Origin: an uncultured Rubritalea sp. | GTDB taxonomy: Bacteria > Verrucomicrobiota > Verrucomicrobiia > Verrucomicrobiales > Akkermansiaceae | Assembly (NCBI GenBank): GCA_937951395.1 | Contig: CALFBV010000025.1 | Span: forward strand, 1-17,110 | Direction of reading: 5' to 3' | Length of the DNA: 17,110 nt | In this document: piece by piece, positions 7,178 to 14,555 of the stretch | How positions within the stretch are numbered: position 1 is the first letter of the stretch | Layout: every line of letters starts with the position of its first letter | The notes under the pieces: generated by a model | Database searches by the model: none | What the model saw: the letters and a program-made list of their open reading frames with translations, nothing else | Told to the model about the DNA's origin: nothing | Translations under genes and position numbers: made by a program

Positions 7178-9355
7178 TTAATAAAGATCATTGTCATCCG
7201 TAGAAACTGATTCCACAACCTTCCTTTCTGTTGCTTCGACTGCATTAGCAGACGTCTTCTCTCTATCTATCTCAGATGGAGCATAGTAAGTATAATAACT
7301 AGTGTAGTATTGGTATTGACTGTCACTTCTTACATCAACGTTGTTAAGCACAACTCCTAGAACTGTTCCGCCCACATTTTCGACAGCCTGCTTCACTCTC
7401 ATGAGCATGTTTCTAGGAAGTTTACGATGCTGAACAACAATCATGGTAAGATCCACTTCAGATGCGAGTACTGATGCATCACTCACACCAAGAATCGGTG
7501 GTGAGTCAATGAGAACCAAGTCGAAACGCTGCTTCACATCTTGAACCATTTCAGACATCCTTCTAGAGTTCAGGATACCAGCTGCATCAGCAGGGAGAAT
7601 ACCTGAAGGCATGAAAAATAGATTATCGACCGGCGTCTGAAGAATCACGTCCTCAAGCATTAGATCAGTAGTCAAGTAGTTAGTCAGACCAACCGTATTA
7701 TTGATGTCAAAAAACGTATGCAATCTAGGACGCCTAAGATCCGCATCAATCATCAGTGTAGAATATCCACCCTGAGCACAGATATAAGAAAGGTTTACCA
7801 GTGTAGTTGACTTACCCTCACCAGCACCACCGGATACAACGGTAATAGCATTATCATCTGGATTCTTCCTGTTGAACTCAATGTTAGTTCGTAGAATTCT
7901 GTATGCTTCCGCATCCGGACTAGCTCCTGCTTGCTTATGCAGCACTCCAACATCTCTAGGAACAACTGCGAGAACTGGAACTTGGAGATATTTTTCTACA
8001 TCTTCCAGAGATTTCACAGATGTGTCCATAAACTCAAGAGCAAAAGCAATACCGACACCAAAGATCAAACCAGCTACAGCACCGAGTGCCATATTTAGCG
8101 TCCAGTTTGGAGACACATACTCCTCCACTTCAGGAGTTCTTGCATTCTCATGAAACACTAGCGGCTCCCTCTCAAGACCCTCACCTAACGTTTCCGTAAA
8201 CTCAGCTTGCTTAATGGCATCAAGAATATCCTGCTCACGCTCATAATCTTCACGAACTTTGCCGAATCTTGTTTTCTGATCCGCAGACAACATGAGATCA
8301 CCCCGCTCTTTATCTGTGTCTACTCTTAATTTTTCAACATTTTGATTAAAAACAACTAAGTCTTCCGCAAGTTTCTTTCTAACATTTATTACTGATCTAG
8401 AAAGCCTCTCTTGGATTTCTCGAATACTAACATCAATGCTTGTGATCGTTCTGTGCTTTGGCCCTAAACCACCAGAGAGAGCTACATTCTTATTTTGCTT
8501 GAGACTGCTCAGCTGCTCATAGTCAGCTTTTATGACTGCAGATTCCGGTCTACCTGAAGCAATTAACGTCACCATTAAATCTTCATCACTCAATCCATTA
8601 AGTGAGTTAACAAATGACTCGAGCTGATCTTTCGTTCTTTTTGCCTCTTCATAGGCCTGAGTCGCCCTATCAGACTCATTAGCATCTGCACTTCTTCCTT
8701 CATAAAATCTACTTTCCTTGCCGTGATATGGTATCCTTAGCTTCTTAGACAGAGCGTAAAGCCTCGTTCTGTGATCCTCTACTTTATCCTCCTGAATTCT
8801 TCTTTTATTTTTATACTCATTTATAGAATCTAATCTACGTTTATCGAGAGTATCCGTTCTTCTTTGCCCATATGACCTTGCTACTTGGTCCGCAATTAAC
8901 TTTACATCTTCACGTTTACCGTGCCGCACTGATATTTCAATCAAGTCAGTACCTCTCTCCTGCCGGGTATTAACTATTCCAGACAAAACACCCAATGTTT
9001 GCCTCTCACTCATCCCCCAACGTCTAGATAACTTCAACTGATCATCCACTTTCTTCAGAGTTTCATCAGATTTAATAATCGCAAATTCAGTCTGCAAAAA
9101 TTGTCGCGTCATCATCATGCGCCCACTGTCACCTACACCAAGAGTCACTGATTTCTGCCCAAAGGGATTGATTTGAACCACTACTTTACTCTCATACATT
9201 TTCGGCATAACATAAGTTATTACTGCCGCGGTAAGCAACACTAATAAGAATGTTAGAATAATCATTCCATACCTATTTTTCACTACTTGCCAATAGTCTA
9301 TAGCATGTAAATTTGCTTCACTAGCATTGATATTGTTGTTATTGTTATTTTGCAT
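7178..9355 (-). CDS. polysaccharide co-polymerase / tyrosine autokinase (Wzc-like BY-kinase)
   Basis: BY-kinases couple chain-length control of exopolysaccharide to tyrosine autophosphorylation at the inner membrane. The 725-aa protein has an Asn-rich start, a Wzz domain with TM1 at about residues 31-50, and a long periplasmic coiled-coil region (about 180-400). TM2 lies at about 417-441, after YVSPNWTLNMALG. The cytoplasmic kinase follows: Walker A GGAGEGKSTT (about 505-514), Walker A' LMIDADLRRPR, Walker B LVLIDSPP (about 613), and a tyrosine cluster YQYYTSYYTYY near the C-terminus (about 682-692), the usual autophosphorylation site. Fusion of the Wzz and kinase parts in one chain is the proteobacterial-type layout. 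It follows a terminator, so it may have its own promoter; TAAAAT at 9386-9381 is a candidate -10 box. Substrate sugar is unknown. Confidence 0.94.
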   Translation of the reverse strand: MQNNNNNNINASEANLHAIDYWQVVKNRYGMIILTFLLVLLTAAVITYVMPKMYESKVVVQINPFGQKSVTLGVGDSGRMMMTRQFLQTEFAIIKSDETLKKVDDQLKLSRRWGMSERQTLGVLSGIVNTRQERGTDLIEISVRHGKREDVKLIADQVARSYGQRRTDTLDKRRLDSINEYKNKRRIQEDKVEDHRTRLYALSKKLRIPYHGKESRFYEGRSADANESDRATQAYEEAKRTKDQLESFVNSLNGLSDEDLMVTLIASGRPESAVIKADYEQLSSLKQNKNVALSGGLGPKHRTITSIDVSIREIQERLSRSVINVRKKLAEDLVVFNQNVEKLRVDTDKERGDLMLSADQKTRFGKVREDYEREQDILDAIKQAEFTETLGEGLEREPLVFHENARTPEVEEYVSPNWTLNMALGAVAGLIFGVGIAFALEFMDTSVKSLEDVEKYLQVPVLAVVPRDVGVLHKQAGASPDAEAYRILRTNIEFNRKNPDDNAITVVSGGAGEGKSTTLVNLSYICAQGGYSTLMIDADLRRPRLHTFFDINNTVGLTNYLTTDLMLEDVILQTPVDNLFFMPSGILPADAAGILNSRRMSEMVQDVKQRFDLVLIDSPPILGVSDASVLASEVDLTMIVVQHRKLPRNMLMRVKQAVENVGGTVLGVVLNNVDVRSDSQYQYYTSYYTYYAPSEIDREKTSANAVEATERKVVESVSTDDNDLY

Positions 9356-9406
9356 TTTGTTGATTTTTGGGATGCTTGGAATTTTAGATTAGAGGAAACT
9401 TAATCA

Positions 9407-9444
9407 TAAAAAAGCCTTCACCATGTATTGACACGGCGAAGGCT
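9407..9444 (-). terminator. rho-independent terminator between the OMP and BY-kinase genes
   Basis: A 13-bp stem with two G-U pairs (9413-9425 with 9432-9444, outer AGCCTTC/GAAGGCT) and a 6-base loop is followed by a U-tract on the minus strand. It sits 28 bases past the OMP stop codon and about 50 bases before the kinase ATG, splitting the module into two expression levels. Confidence 0.88.
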
Positions 9445-9471
9445 AAAACGTTCAGATTTTCGATAGTTTTT

Positions 9472-10623
9472 TTAGAATGCGTAGTTCACACCTAATTCGT
9501 AGCGATTACGATCATAGTCTCTGCCAGGAATGACATTCGAATCTGAGGTGGTGTGGTTAGCAGAAGCTCTAACAGAGAGAGCATCATTGATCTTATAAGT
9601 AGCACCTACATAGATGTTGAATAGATCCCAGTCACCATCAGAGAGAGCAGTTGCATCTTTGTAGTCTGACATGGTGTAGTTTCCACCAAGTGTGAGTGTA
9701 ATCTGTGGAGAAAAAGTGTAATCCGCTGCCGCTCCAATACGCAGTGCAGTTTTGTCCTCATATCTATCACCACTGAAAATAGTATCAGTGTCTTCTTGTG
9801 AGTAGCGAGCGAACACTCTAGTTTTTAGCTGAGAGTTAACTCGGTTGTTGTAGCTGAATGAACCATATGCAGAAGATTTATCTCCAAATTGTCCACCAAC
9901 TTGAGCAACTACTGATGAATTATCAGAAAGCCTATGTTCAAAACCAACAGATGCTGTTACTCTATCAGTATCAGTAGTATCGTAATCTGACATTGTGTAG
10001 CGAGCAGTAGCTGTTAGAGTAGTTTGTGAATTTAGAGTGTAGCGAAACTGATTATATACAGATAAGCTGTCTACATCACGACTGCCTCCATCATAATCAA
10101 GCGTTGAATAAGCTATGCCAGTATAAGTCCCCAAACGATCTGTCCATCTATAACCTATCGCATTATCTGTAGAGAAATATGTATACTCATCAATCTGGCG
10201 CGAAGTAATAGGCCCGTAGAAATTACCTAGATCAAGTCCATAATTAAAGAAATTACGGCTAACAAGACGAGTTCTATCGTTGACTCTGTGATTAATGTTT
10301 AATGCTATACCACCATTATAAACGGTGTCATCAGATCTAACATCATCGAAATAGTTAGTAGCGCCTATATGAGCATTAACGTCCCATGAAGTCTGCTCGC
10401 CACGCACTACTAAGTTAGCCCCTAGGCTACCTTTGACGTAAGTTGAGCTCTCCTCTGCAGAAGCAGCATTCACATTGTCGTCATATCCGAATGACACACC
10501 TGCAGTATACCTGAGTGGTGATGATTCGTCATCTGATTCATTTGGGTTAACATCGAACAAACCCTGCGCACTAGCTGCTCCAGAAAGTAGAGTTGCTGCT
10601 GCTGTGTATTTAATTAGCTTCAT
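9472..10623 (-). CDS. outer-membrane beta-barrel protein (exopolysaccharide-associated type)
   Basis: The 383-aa product has a clean signal peptide (residues 1-19, cleavage after SGAASA). Many short alternating hydrophobic/polar strands follow, rich in Tyr, Thr, Asn and Asp, and the chain ends in VNYAF, the C-terminal aromatic signature of BamA substrates. The GVSFGYDDNVN segment after the leader is typical of the large barrel family often encoded with exopolysaccharide genes (BBP2/EpsL-like). No cysteine is seen in the mature chain. It is encoded 32 bases after the YSAKGG-repeat gene and just upstream of the BY-kinase and Wza-like genes. Acting as the outer-membrane exit for the polymer is an inference from context; a general porin is the alternative. 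Confidence 0.8.
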   Translation of the reverse strand: MKLIKYTAAATLLSGAASAQGLFDVNPNESDDESSPLRYTAGVSFGYDDNVNAASAEESSTYVKGSLGANLVVRGEQTSWDVNAHIGATNYFDDVRSDDTVYNGGIALNINHRVNDRTRLVSRNFFNYGLDLGNFYGPITSRQIDEYTYFSTDNAIGYRWTDRLGTYTGIAYSTLDYDGGSRDVDSLSVYNQFRYTLNSQTTLTATARYTMSDYDTTDTDRVTASVGFEHRLSDNSSVVAQVGGQFGDKSSAYGSFSYNNRVNSQLKTRVFARYSQEDTDTIFSGDRYEDKTALRIGAAADYTFSPQITLTLGGNYTMSDYKDATALSDGDWDLFNIYVGATYKINDALSVRASANHTTSDSNVIPGRDYDRNRYELGVNYAF

Positions 10624-10655
10624 ATTTTATATAAGTGTTTTATATGGTTAGTAGA

Positions 10656-11270
10656 TTAAGGCTGAGAGTATGGATTGGGTGGCGTAGTCAGACCCCCGCT
10701 GCCTCCAGCTTGTACGCCTGGCAAGACAGATACAGTACTGAATGGACTAAAGTTACCTGTAGCATCAAGCCCCATGAAATCTAATGGCTCAAATTTAGCG
10801 ATTGGCTGCTTCTGCTCCACAGCTGGACCACCTTTTTCAGAATAGCCACCTTTTGCAGAATAGCCACCTTTTGCAGAATAGCCATCTTTTGCAGAATAGC
10901 TTTCACCTGCGTCTTTAGAATACTTAGCTGATACTTCCATTACTTCAGCGTGTGCGTCTGGAGCAACTGCGAGCGCGCAGGTAGTGATGAGTGCTAACTT
11001 CTTAGGAGCGGCTTCGATTGCCTGCTCAACGATTTGAGCGACAAGCTTCTTGTCTGCTTCTGTAATAACGATAGCCGCTTTTACGATTTCACATGCACAA
11101 GCTTCATTAGCAGCGACTTGCTGAGCAACGATTGTGAGAACATGTTTTGGCTTTGCTGTAATCTCTTTAGCAGCTAGTTTTGATACTGCATAGCAGTCTG
11201 CTGCACTAGCAACCGGGGCCACTACAGCGAGGAAGGCACCTACAAGTGCGAATTTTATTGTGTTTTTCAT
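10656..11270 (-). CDS. secreted Ala-rich protein with four Cys and YSAKGG repeats, family not recognised
   Basis: I do not recognise this 204-aa protein. A signal peptide (residues 1-23, cleavage after PVASA) leads into an Ala/Lys/Glu-rich, probably helical domain (24-110) with cysteines at 26, 58, 60 and 98, enough for two disulfides. Then come four hexapeptides YS(A/E)K(D/G)G (125-148). A Pro/Gly-rich tail follows, including SPFSTVSVLPG and ending in NPYSQP. The two halves of the helical domain look like a weak internal duplication (KHVLTIVAQQ versus KKLALITTCA). It is the first gene of the export module and lies 32 bases before the beta-barrel gene, so it may be a periplasmic, surface or matrix component (inference). 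The start codon has no Shine-Dalgarno site but an A/T-rich run. Confidence 0.85.
   Translation of the reverse strand: MKNTIKFALVGAFLAVVAPVASAADCYAVSKLAAKEITAKPKHVLTIVAQQVAANEACACEIVKAAIVITEADKKLVAQIVEQAIEAAPKKLALITTCALAVAPDAHAEVMEVSAKYSKDAGESYSAKDGYSAKGGYSAKGGYSEKGGPAVEQKQPIAKFEPLDFMGLDATGNFSPFSTVSVLPGVQAGGSGGLTTPPNPYSQP
10828..10899 (-). repeat. four tandem 18-bp repeats encoding YSAKGG
   Basis: The unit CCACCTTTTGCAGAATAG (plus strand) occurs four times head to tail at 10828, 10846, 10864 and 10882, with one or two differences in the outer copies. The unit length is a multiple of three, so copy-number change would keep the frame. Each copy encodes one YSxKxG hexapeptide. A degenerate fifth copy may lie just beyond 10899. 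Confidence 0.95.
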
Positions 11271-11344
11271 AATGATATATTGGGTGAACGTTTTGTTATT
11301 ACTCTATCGATGTATCTGCTTCTTATTATGAACTTCTGTTAAAA

Positions 11345-11357
11345 TCAGCATTGCTGA
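11345..11357. repeat. 13-bp palindrome upstream of the export module
   Basis: TCAGCA and TGCTGA flank a single central base, a shape typical of a dimeric regulator's operator. It is 75-87 bases before the first gene of the module. Four T follow on the minus strand, so a weak terminator for the NIF3 transcript is a lesser possibility. Confidence 0.4.
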
Positions 11358-11416
11358 CATTAAAAAAACAGTTCTTTCTTGCGTCTACATTTGTGATTAT
11401 TCAGATTTCAGCTCTA

Positions 11417-11440
11417 AAAGCAACATTTAAAGTAACATTT
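11417..11440. repeat. tandem 12-bp direct repeat
   Basis: AAAGCAACATTT is followed immediately by AAAGTAACATTT, one mismatch in 12. The spacing is close to one helical turn, as for a regulator binding side by side. It lies about 150-170 bases before the first export gene. Chance is possible in such A/T-rich DNA. Confidence 0.4.
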
Positions 11441-11464
11441 TTTAGTATTTTTAGTTTAGCTCTT

Positions 11465-11484
11465 GGCCTCATGCAAATGAGTCC
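11465..11484. repeat. small hairpin with GCAA tetraloop downstream of the NIF3 gene
   Basis: GGCCTCAT and ATGAGTCC (one mismatch) enclose GCAA on the plus strand. It lies 31-50 bases past the NIF3 stop. No U-tract follows on either strand, so it is not a standard terminator; it might be a 3' end stabiliser. Confidence 0.3.
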
Positions 11485-11514
11485 AGGACGACGACCACCC
11501 GCAACCCACTAAAA

Positions 11515-12273
11515 CTAAATACCTGACGGGCGATCAACGAAGTGATTACAAAGTAAATACCTCTCCGATATAACTTCAACTAATTTAAGAACCCCGAAGG
11601 TTTCTGTCGCATAATGCCCTCCATAAATTACATTTAAGCCTAACTCCTCAGCTAAAGGATAGCTCCAATGAGGCCCCTCTCCTGTGACAAAAGTATTGAT
11701 GCCAGTGTCTACCATAGCTTGGATTTCTGAACCGGCTCCCCCTGTGATCAAGCCTACCATCCCCACACTTTCAGAGCTCCCACCAGGGCAAAATGCCACC
11801 TCACCACCTACCGCTACCCTCACCCTTTTTAATAGCTCATCTAAAGACAAGTTCATCTCCTGCTTTAAACCCAATAACTCGCCCTTCCAGGGGTGAAATT
11901 TCTCTGCACAAGTCATCCCTATTTTCTCTGCAAGTATTACATTATTACCCCAATCATCGTGTATATCTAATGGTATATGCGCACTATAAACAGCCATATT
12001 ATTTTCCATCGCTAACTTTAGCTTTTTGTATTGAGCATTTACCAACCTTTGCGCTCCATGCCAAAACATTCCATGATGCACAATAAGTAGATCCACACCA
12101 GCAGAGACAGCTTCTTCAAACACTGGTAGAGAAGCGTCTACTGCAGCTGCTACTTTAGTAACACTACCATTATTCTCTAGCTGTAACCCATTCAGAGCGC
12201 CCGAATAATCAGCCACTTCTGATATCCTTAATTCTTCATCTAAGTATCTAACTATCTCTTTTAATTCTACCAT
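11515..12273 (-). CDS. NIF3-family dinuclear-metal protein (YbgI-like)
   Basis: NIF3/YbgI proteins form hexameric rings with a two-metal centre per subunit. They are nearly universal but their role is still unclear; a GTP cyclohydrolase-like or hydrolase function has been suggested for some members. The 252-aa product has the metal ligands in the expected places: His66-His67 in VHHGMFWHG, an Asp at about 103 in AHIPLDIHDD, and a C-terminal GGHYATETFG with His and Glu. The GEGPHWSYPLAEE segment before it is also typical. Length matches the short, single-domain form without the inserted PII-like domain. It begins 6 bases after the rluA-like stop and is last of three tightly packed genes. Confidence 0.93.
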   Translation of the reverse strand: MVELKEIVRYLDEELRISEVADYSGALNGLQLENNGSVTKVAAAVDASLPVFEEAVSAGVDLLIVHHGMFWHGAQRLVNAQYKKLKLAMENNMAVYSAHIPLDIHDDWGNNVILAEKIGMTCAEKFHPWKGELLGLKQEMNLSLDELLKRVRVAVGGEVAFCPGGSSESVGMVGLITGGAGSEIQAMVDTGINTFVTGEGPHWSYPLAEELGLNVIYGGHYATETFGVLKLVEVISERYLLCNHFVDRPSGI

Positions 12274-12279
12274 AATATA

Positions 12280-13059
12280 TTAATTTACCCTACTCACAAA
12301 CTCCTCCAAATCACTCGCCAAATCTATCCGGAACTGACGCTTTTTCTTTCCTATCATCACAGCCATCATTGACGCGTGTAGAGCATGTCTAGGGATTCTC
12401 AACTCACGCATCATTTCCTCATCTATTCCAGTCTCTATAAATTTTAAATAAATCTCGTCATTACCGCCATAAATTTTATCCCCCACTAGAGGATGACCCA
12501 CGTGCGCGACATGCACACGGATCTGATGCATCCTACCCGTTTGTGGAGCCACTTTAAGCAAACTCATTCTCGCACCAGACACCTCCATCCTTCTCACCAC
12601 CTGCACAGAAGTCACGCAACGCTTTCCGGCCTCATGAACTATTTGCTTCACGTAAATCCTGCTTTCTTCCACCTCCCCTTTGCGGATAATAGGAGCGTCT
12701 ACTAATTTTTCATCCCACTCAGGCCACCCATGCACCACTGCATCATAGCCTTTCTCTATCTCACGTCTCTCCATAGATCTCCCAAGCTCTCTCGCTACAC
12801 TCTTATTGGTAGCCATCAAAACCAGCCCACTCGTCTCTCTATCTAGTCTATTGATAATACTCAGCCGCGCCCCGTTCGCTATTTCATAAGAGAGTAGCCC
12901 CTCCACACCCCCCAGCAACGTAGGCTCATCACCTCTATCATTTGCAGGGTGCACGATCAAGGGCGCACCCTTATTTAACATGATCCAACCATCACCTTCA
13001 TCGACTACAGAAAATTTCTCCTGAACCGCGATCACACCTTTATTAAGATCTCTACCCAT
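12280..13059 (-). CDS. RluA-family pseudouridine synthase
   Basis: This family isomerises specific uridines in rRNA or tRNA to pseudouridine. The 259-aa product shows the catalytic Asp73 in INRLDRETSGLVLMA, the APQTGRMHQIRVH motif, HPLVGDKIYGG, and a final RHALHASMM segment. No N-terminal S4 RNA-binding domain is present, so it resembles RluA or TruC-like short members rather than RluC/RluD. The exact target uridine cannot be read from sequence. The ATG overlaps the yjbQ stop by 8 bases, which suggests translational coupling. An alternative start further in would cut a conserved N-terminal strand. Confidence 0.92.
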   Translation of the reverse strand: MGRDLNKGVIAVQEKFSVVDEGDGWIMLNKGAPLIVHPANDRGDEPTLLGGVEGLLSYEIANGARLSIINRLDRETSGLVLMATNKSVARELGRSMERREIEKGYDAVVHGWPEWDEKLVDAPIIRKGEVEESRIYVKQIVHEAGKRCVTSVQVVRRMEVSGARMSLLKVAPQTGRMHQIRVHVAHVGHPLVGDKIYGGNDEIYLKFIETGIDEEMMRELRIPRHALHASMMAVMIGKKKRQFRIDLASDLEEFVSRVN

Positions 13060-13456
13060 ACACCGTCACCACCACCTCCCTACGATGCCTCGCCCGCCTA
13101 TGCTCAAACAAAAAGATCCCCTGCCAGGTGCCCAGCAGCATCTCTCCATCCCTCACCGGCACCGTTTCACTGCTTCGCGTCAGCACCATCCTAATATGGG
13201 AAGGCATATCATCTGGACCTTCATACGTATGCTCAAAGTAAGGCAGATCTTCTGGCACCAGCTTATCAAAATAGACCTCTAGATCCCTGCACGCCGTCGG
13301 ATCCGCGTTTTCCATCAGCACTAAGCTCGAGCTAGTATGCCTATTGAAAATATTCACCACCCCTTGGACCACACCACTCTCAGCCACCACACGCTCTACC
13401 GCGGACGTCAGCTCATACACGCCCTTCCCTCCAGTCTCCACCGTGATACTCTTCAT
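13052..13456 (-). CDS. yjbQ: YjbQ/UPF0047 family protein
   Basis: This small conserved family has uncertain function; weak thiamin phosphate synthase activity has been reported for some members. The protein covers the whole domain: FNRHTSSSLVLMENADP with the conserved His, HTYEGPDDMPSHIRMVLTRS, and GTWQGIFLFEHRRARHRR near the end. I use the ATG at 13456 (134 aa, MKSITVETGG), which has AGAAGA 9 bases upstream. Two in-frame upstream starts exist, an ATG at 13465 and a TTG at 13477, but they sit on or before that ribosome site. It is first in the yjbQ-rluA-NIF3 unit. Confidence 0.91.
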   Translation of the reverse strand: MKSITVETGGKGVYELTSAVERVVAESGVVQGVVNIFNRHTSSSLVLMENADPTACRDLEVYFDKLVPEDLPYFEHTYEGPDDMPSHIRMVLTRSSETVPVRDGEMLLGTWQGIFLFEHRRARHRREVVVTVYG

Positions 13457-13640
13457 GAAAATCATTCTTCTGAACAATATTTATCAGATTAGTTTTTGTC
13501 CAACCTATTCACATACTAACAATTGATTCACCTACATTAAGCATAATTCCTGATTTTTCACCTCTTTACCCTAGAAATATCCTTCACGCCCACAATCCTT
13601 GCTAAATTATAAGAAAAAAGAACATTTAAAGCTTGTTACC

Positions 13641-13671
13641 CTACCCTCAAGTTTAATAAATTTTAGGGTAG
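13641..13671. repeat. 7-bp inverted repeat upstream of the 98-aa gene
   Basis: CTACCCT (13641-13647) and AGGGTAG (13665-13671) are separated by 17 bases of A/T-rich DNA. It lies in the 266-base divergent gap between yjbQ and the 98-aa gene. It could be an operator or an mRNA leader hairpin. A TATAGT at 13708-13713 is a possible -10 box for the plus-strand gene, but no -35 is convincing. Confidence 0.35.
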
Positions 13672-13722
13672 ATCCAAATAAGAATAGCTTTTTCTAACAA
13701 TTCGTGATATAGTAACGACGTT

Positions 13723-14019
13723 ATGGCAACTACGAAAAGAACACGTTTTTCACGTCGCGTCCCAGATCATGTGACAGATGAAATCGTGCACGTATTAGGA
13801 GACGACGACAGTTTCTTCGGATTCAATGACCTCTTCGAATTAGTATTCGAAAGACTCAAAGAACGCAACGCGGTAAGCGGTGGCGAAGAAATGCTACGTC
13901 TCAGAGCATATGAAAAACTACAAAACCTCGTCACTCGTGGCATGGTAGAAAAGCAAGGCAAAGAATACAAAGGCTTAGCTAGACTTCCAGAAGCACACAG
14001 CACATTCGAGGTCGAATAA
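13723..14019 (+). CDS. 98-aa protein of unknown function, possible winged-helix fold
   Basis: I do not recognise a named family. The N-terminus is basic (TTKRTRFSRRV), an acidic HVLGDDD stretch follows, then FNDLFELVFERLKER, and finally LRAYEKLQNLVTRGMVEKQGKEYKGL. The last part has the helix-turn-beta hairpin look of a winged helix (a recognition-like helix followed by G-M-V-E-K...KGL). The protein is highly charged, has no cysteine, and has no signal or membrane segment, so it is cytoplasmic. The frame uses the same codon style as its neighbours and is followed by a strong terminator, which supports a real, separately transcribed gene. DNA binding is a guess from shape. Confidence 0.78.
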   Translation: MATTKRTRFSRRVPDHVTDEIVHVLGDDDSFFGFNDLFELVFERLKERNAVSGGEEMLRLRAYEKLQNLVTRGMVEKQGKEYKGLARLPEAHSTFEVE

Positions 14020-14070
14020 GTAATATTCCGCATTTTTATGCTGGATTATACATACAACTAACCTTAAACC

Positions 14071-14109
14071 TTAGCCCGTGCAGCACATCGCAGCACGGGC
14101 TAAATTTTT
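14071..14109 (+). terminator. rho-independent terminator after the 98-aa gene
   Basis: An 11-bp stem TTAGCCCGTGC/GCACGGGCTAA (14071-14081 with 14093-14103) with an 11-base loop is followed by TTTTT at 14105-14109. It lies 51 bases past the stop codon and 39 bases before the nuoA start, separating the two genes. Confidence 0.87.
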
Positions 14110-14148
14110 ACTTCATTTCATCCATCAACCTTCTTCACAGAAACCACC

Positions 14149-14520
14149 ATGCTAGAACAATACTTACCTGTAGTCCTTCAGACTCTCATCGCCATCGGGT
14201 TCGCAGCCATCGCTCTAGGACTCAGCGTCCTACTTGGCAAGAAAGGCCGCAAAGGCGGAGCTAAAGACACCGTCTACGAATGTGGAATGCTCCCTGTAGG
14301 AGATGGCTCACCGAGATTCTCTGTTAAATTCTATCTAGTGGCCATGCTCTTTGTCCTCTTTGATATCGAAGTCGTATTCATGTATCCTTGGGCACTTCAG
14401 TTCAAGGAACTCATCGCGGTCAACGCCCATGCACTATGGTCCATCTTCGGCTTCGTTGGTATTCTCACAGTCGCTTACGTCTATGCGCTACGTAAAGGAG
14501 CACTCAGCTGGAATAATTAG
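14149..14520 (+). CDS. nuoA: NADH-quinone oxidoreductase subunit A (NuoA), solitary
   Basis: NuoA is a small three-helix membrane subunit of respiratory complex I, at the junction with the peripheral arm and the quinone site. The 123-aa product is full length. TM1 is at about residues 8-28. The matrix loop carries the invariant VYECG with Cys45 and the PRFSVKFYLVAMLFVLFDIEVVFMYPWA block with Asp72 and Glu74. TM3 is at about 96-115. All family residues I can check are present. Oddly no nuoB follows: a bidirectional terminator comes 35 bases after the stop and another terminator precedes the gene, so it seems to be expressed alone. No Shine-Dalgarno site is visible before the ATG. Confidence 0.96.
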   Translation: MLEQYLPVVLQTLIAIGFAAIALGLSVLLGKKGRKGGAKDTVYECGMLPVGDGSPRFSVKFYLVAMLFVLFDIEVVFMYPWALQFKELIAVNAHALWSIFGFVGILTVAYVYALRKGALSWNN

Positions 14521-14555
14521 ACCGTCTCTCATTCCTAATAAATCTACACTTTCTC

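Larger units (their letters stand above)
11271..11514. promoter_or_regulatory. intergenic region upstream of the export module
   Basis: This 244-base A/T-rich gap lies downstream of the NIF3 gene and upstream of the YSAKGG-repeat gene, so it should hold the module promoter. I could not fix -35/-10 boxes with confidence. It contains three structured elements listed separately: a 13-bp palindrome, a tandem 12-bp repeat and a GCAA-loop hairpin. No ORF of note is present. Confidence 0.45.

Noticed and set aside
7872..8153. 93-codon plus-strand frame inside the BY-kinase gene
   Set aside because: Antisense to the kinase's second membrane helix; Ser/Thr/Pro-rich shadow with no independent signal.
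10828..10899. Short regular repeats that could suggest a CRISPR array
   Set aside because: The 18-bp units are tandem with no spacers and are in frame within a secreted protein gene; no cas genes are present.
11465..11484. GCAA-loop hairpin as a terminator for the NIF3 operon
   Set aside because: There is a mismatch in a short stem and no U-tract on either strand.
11793..12086. 97-codon plus-strand frame opposite the NIF3 gene
   Set aside because: Its composition is unlike a protein, it has no ribosome site, and it is fully antisense to a conserved gene with intact metal ligands.
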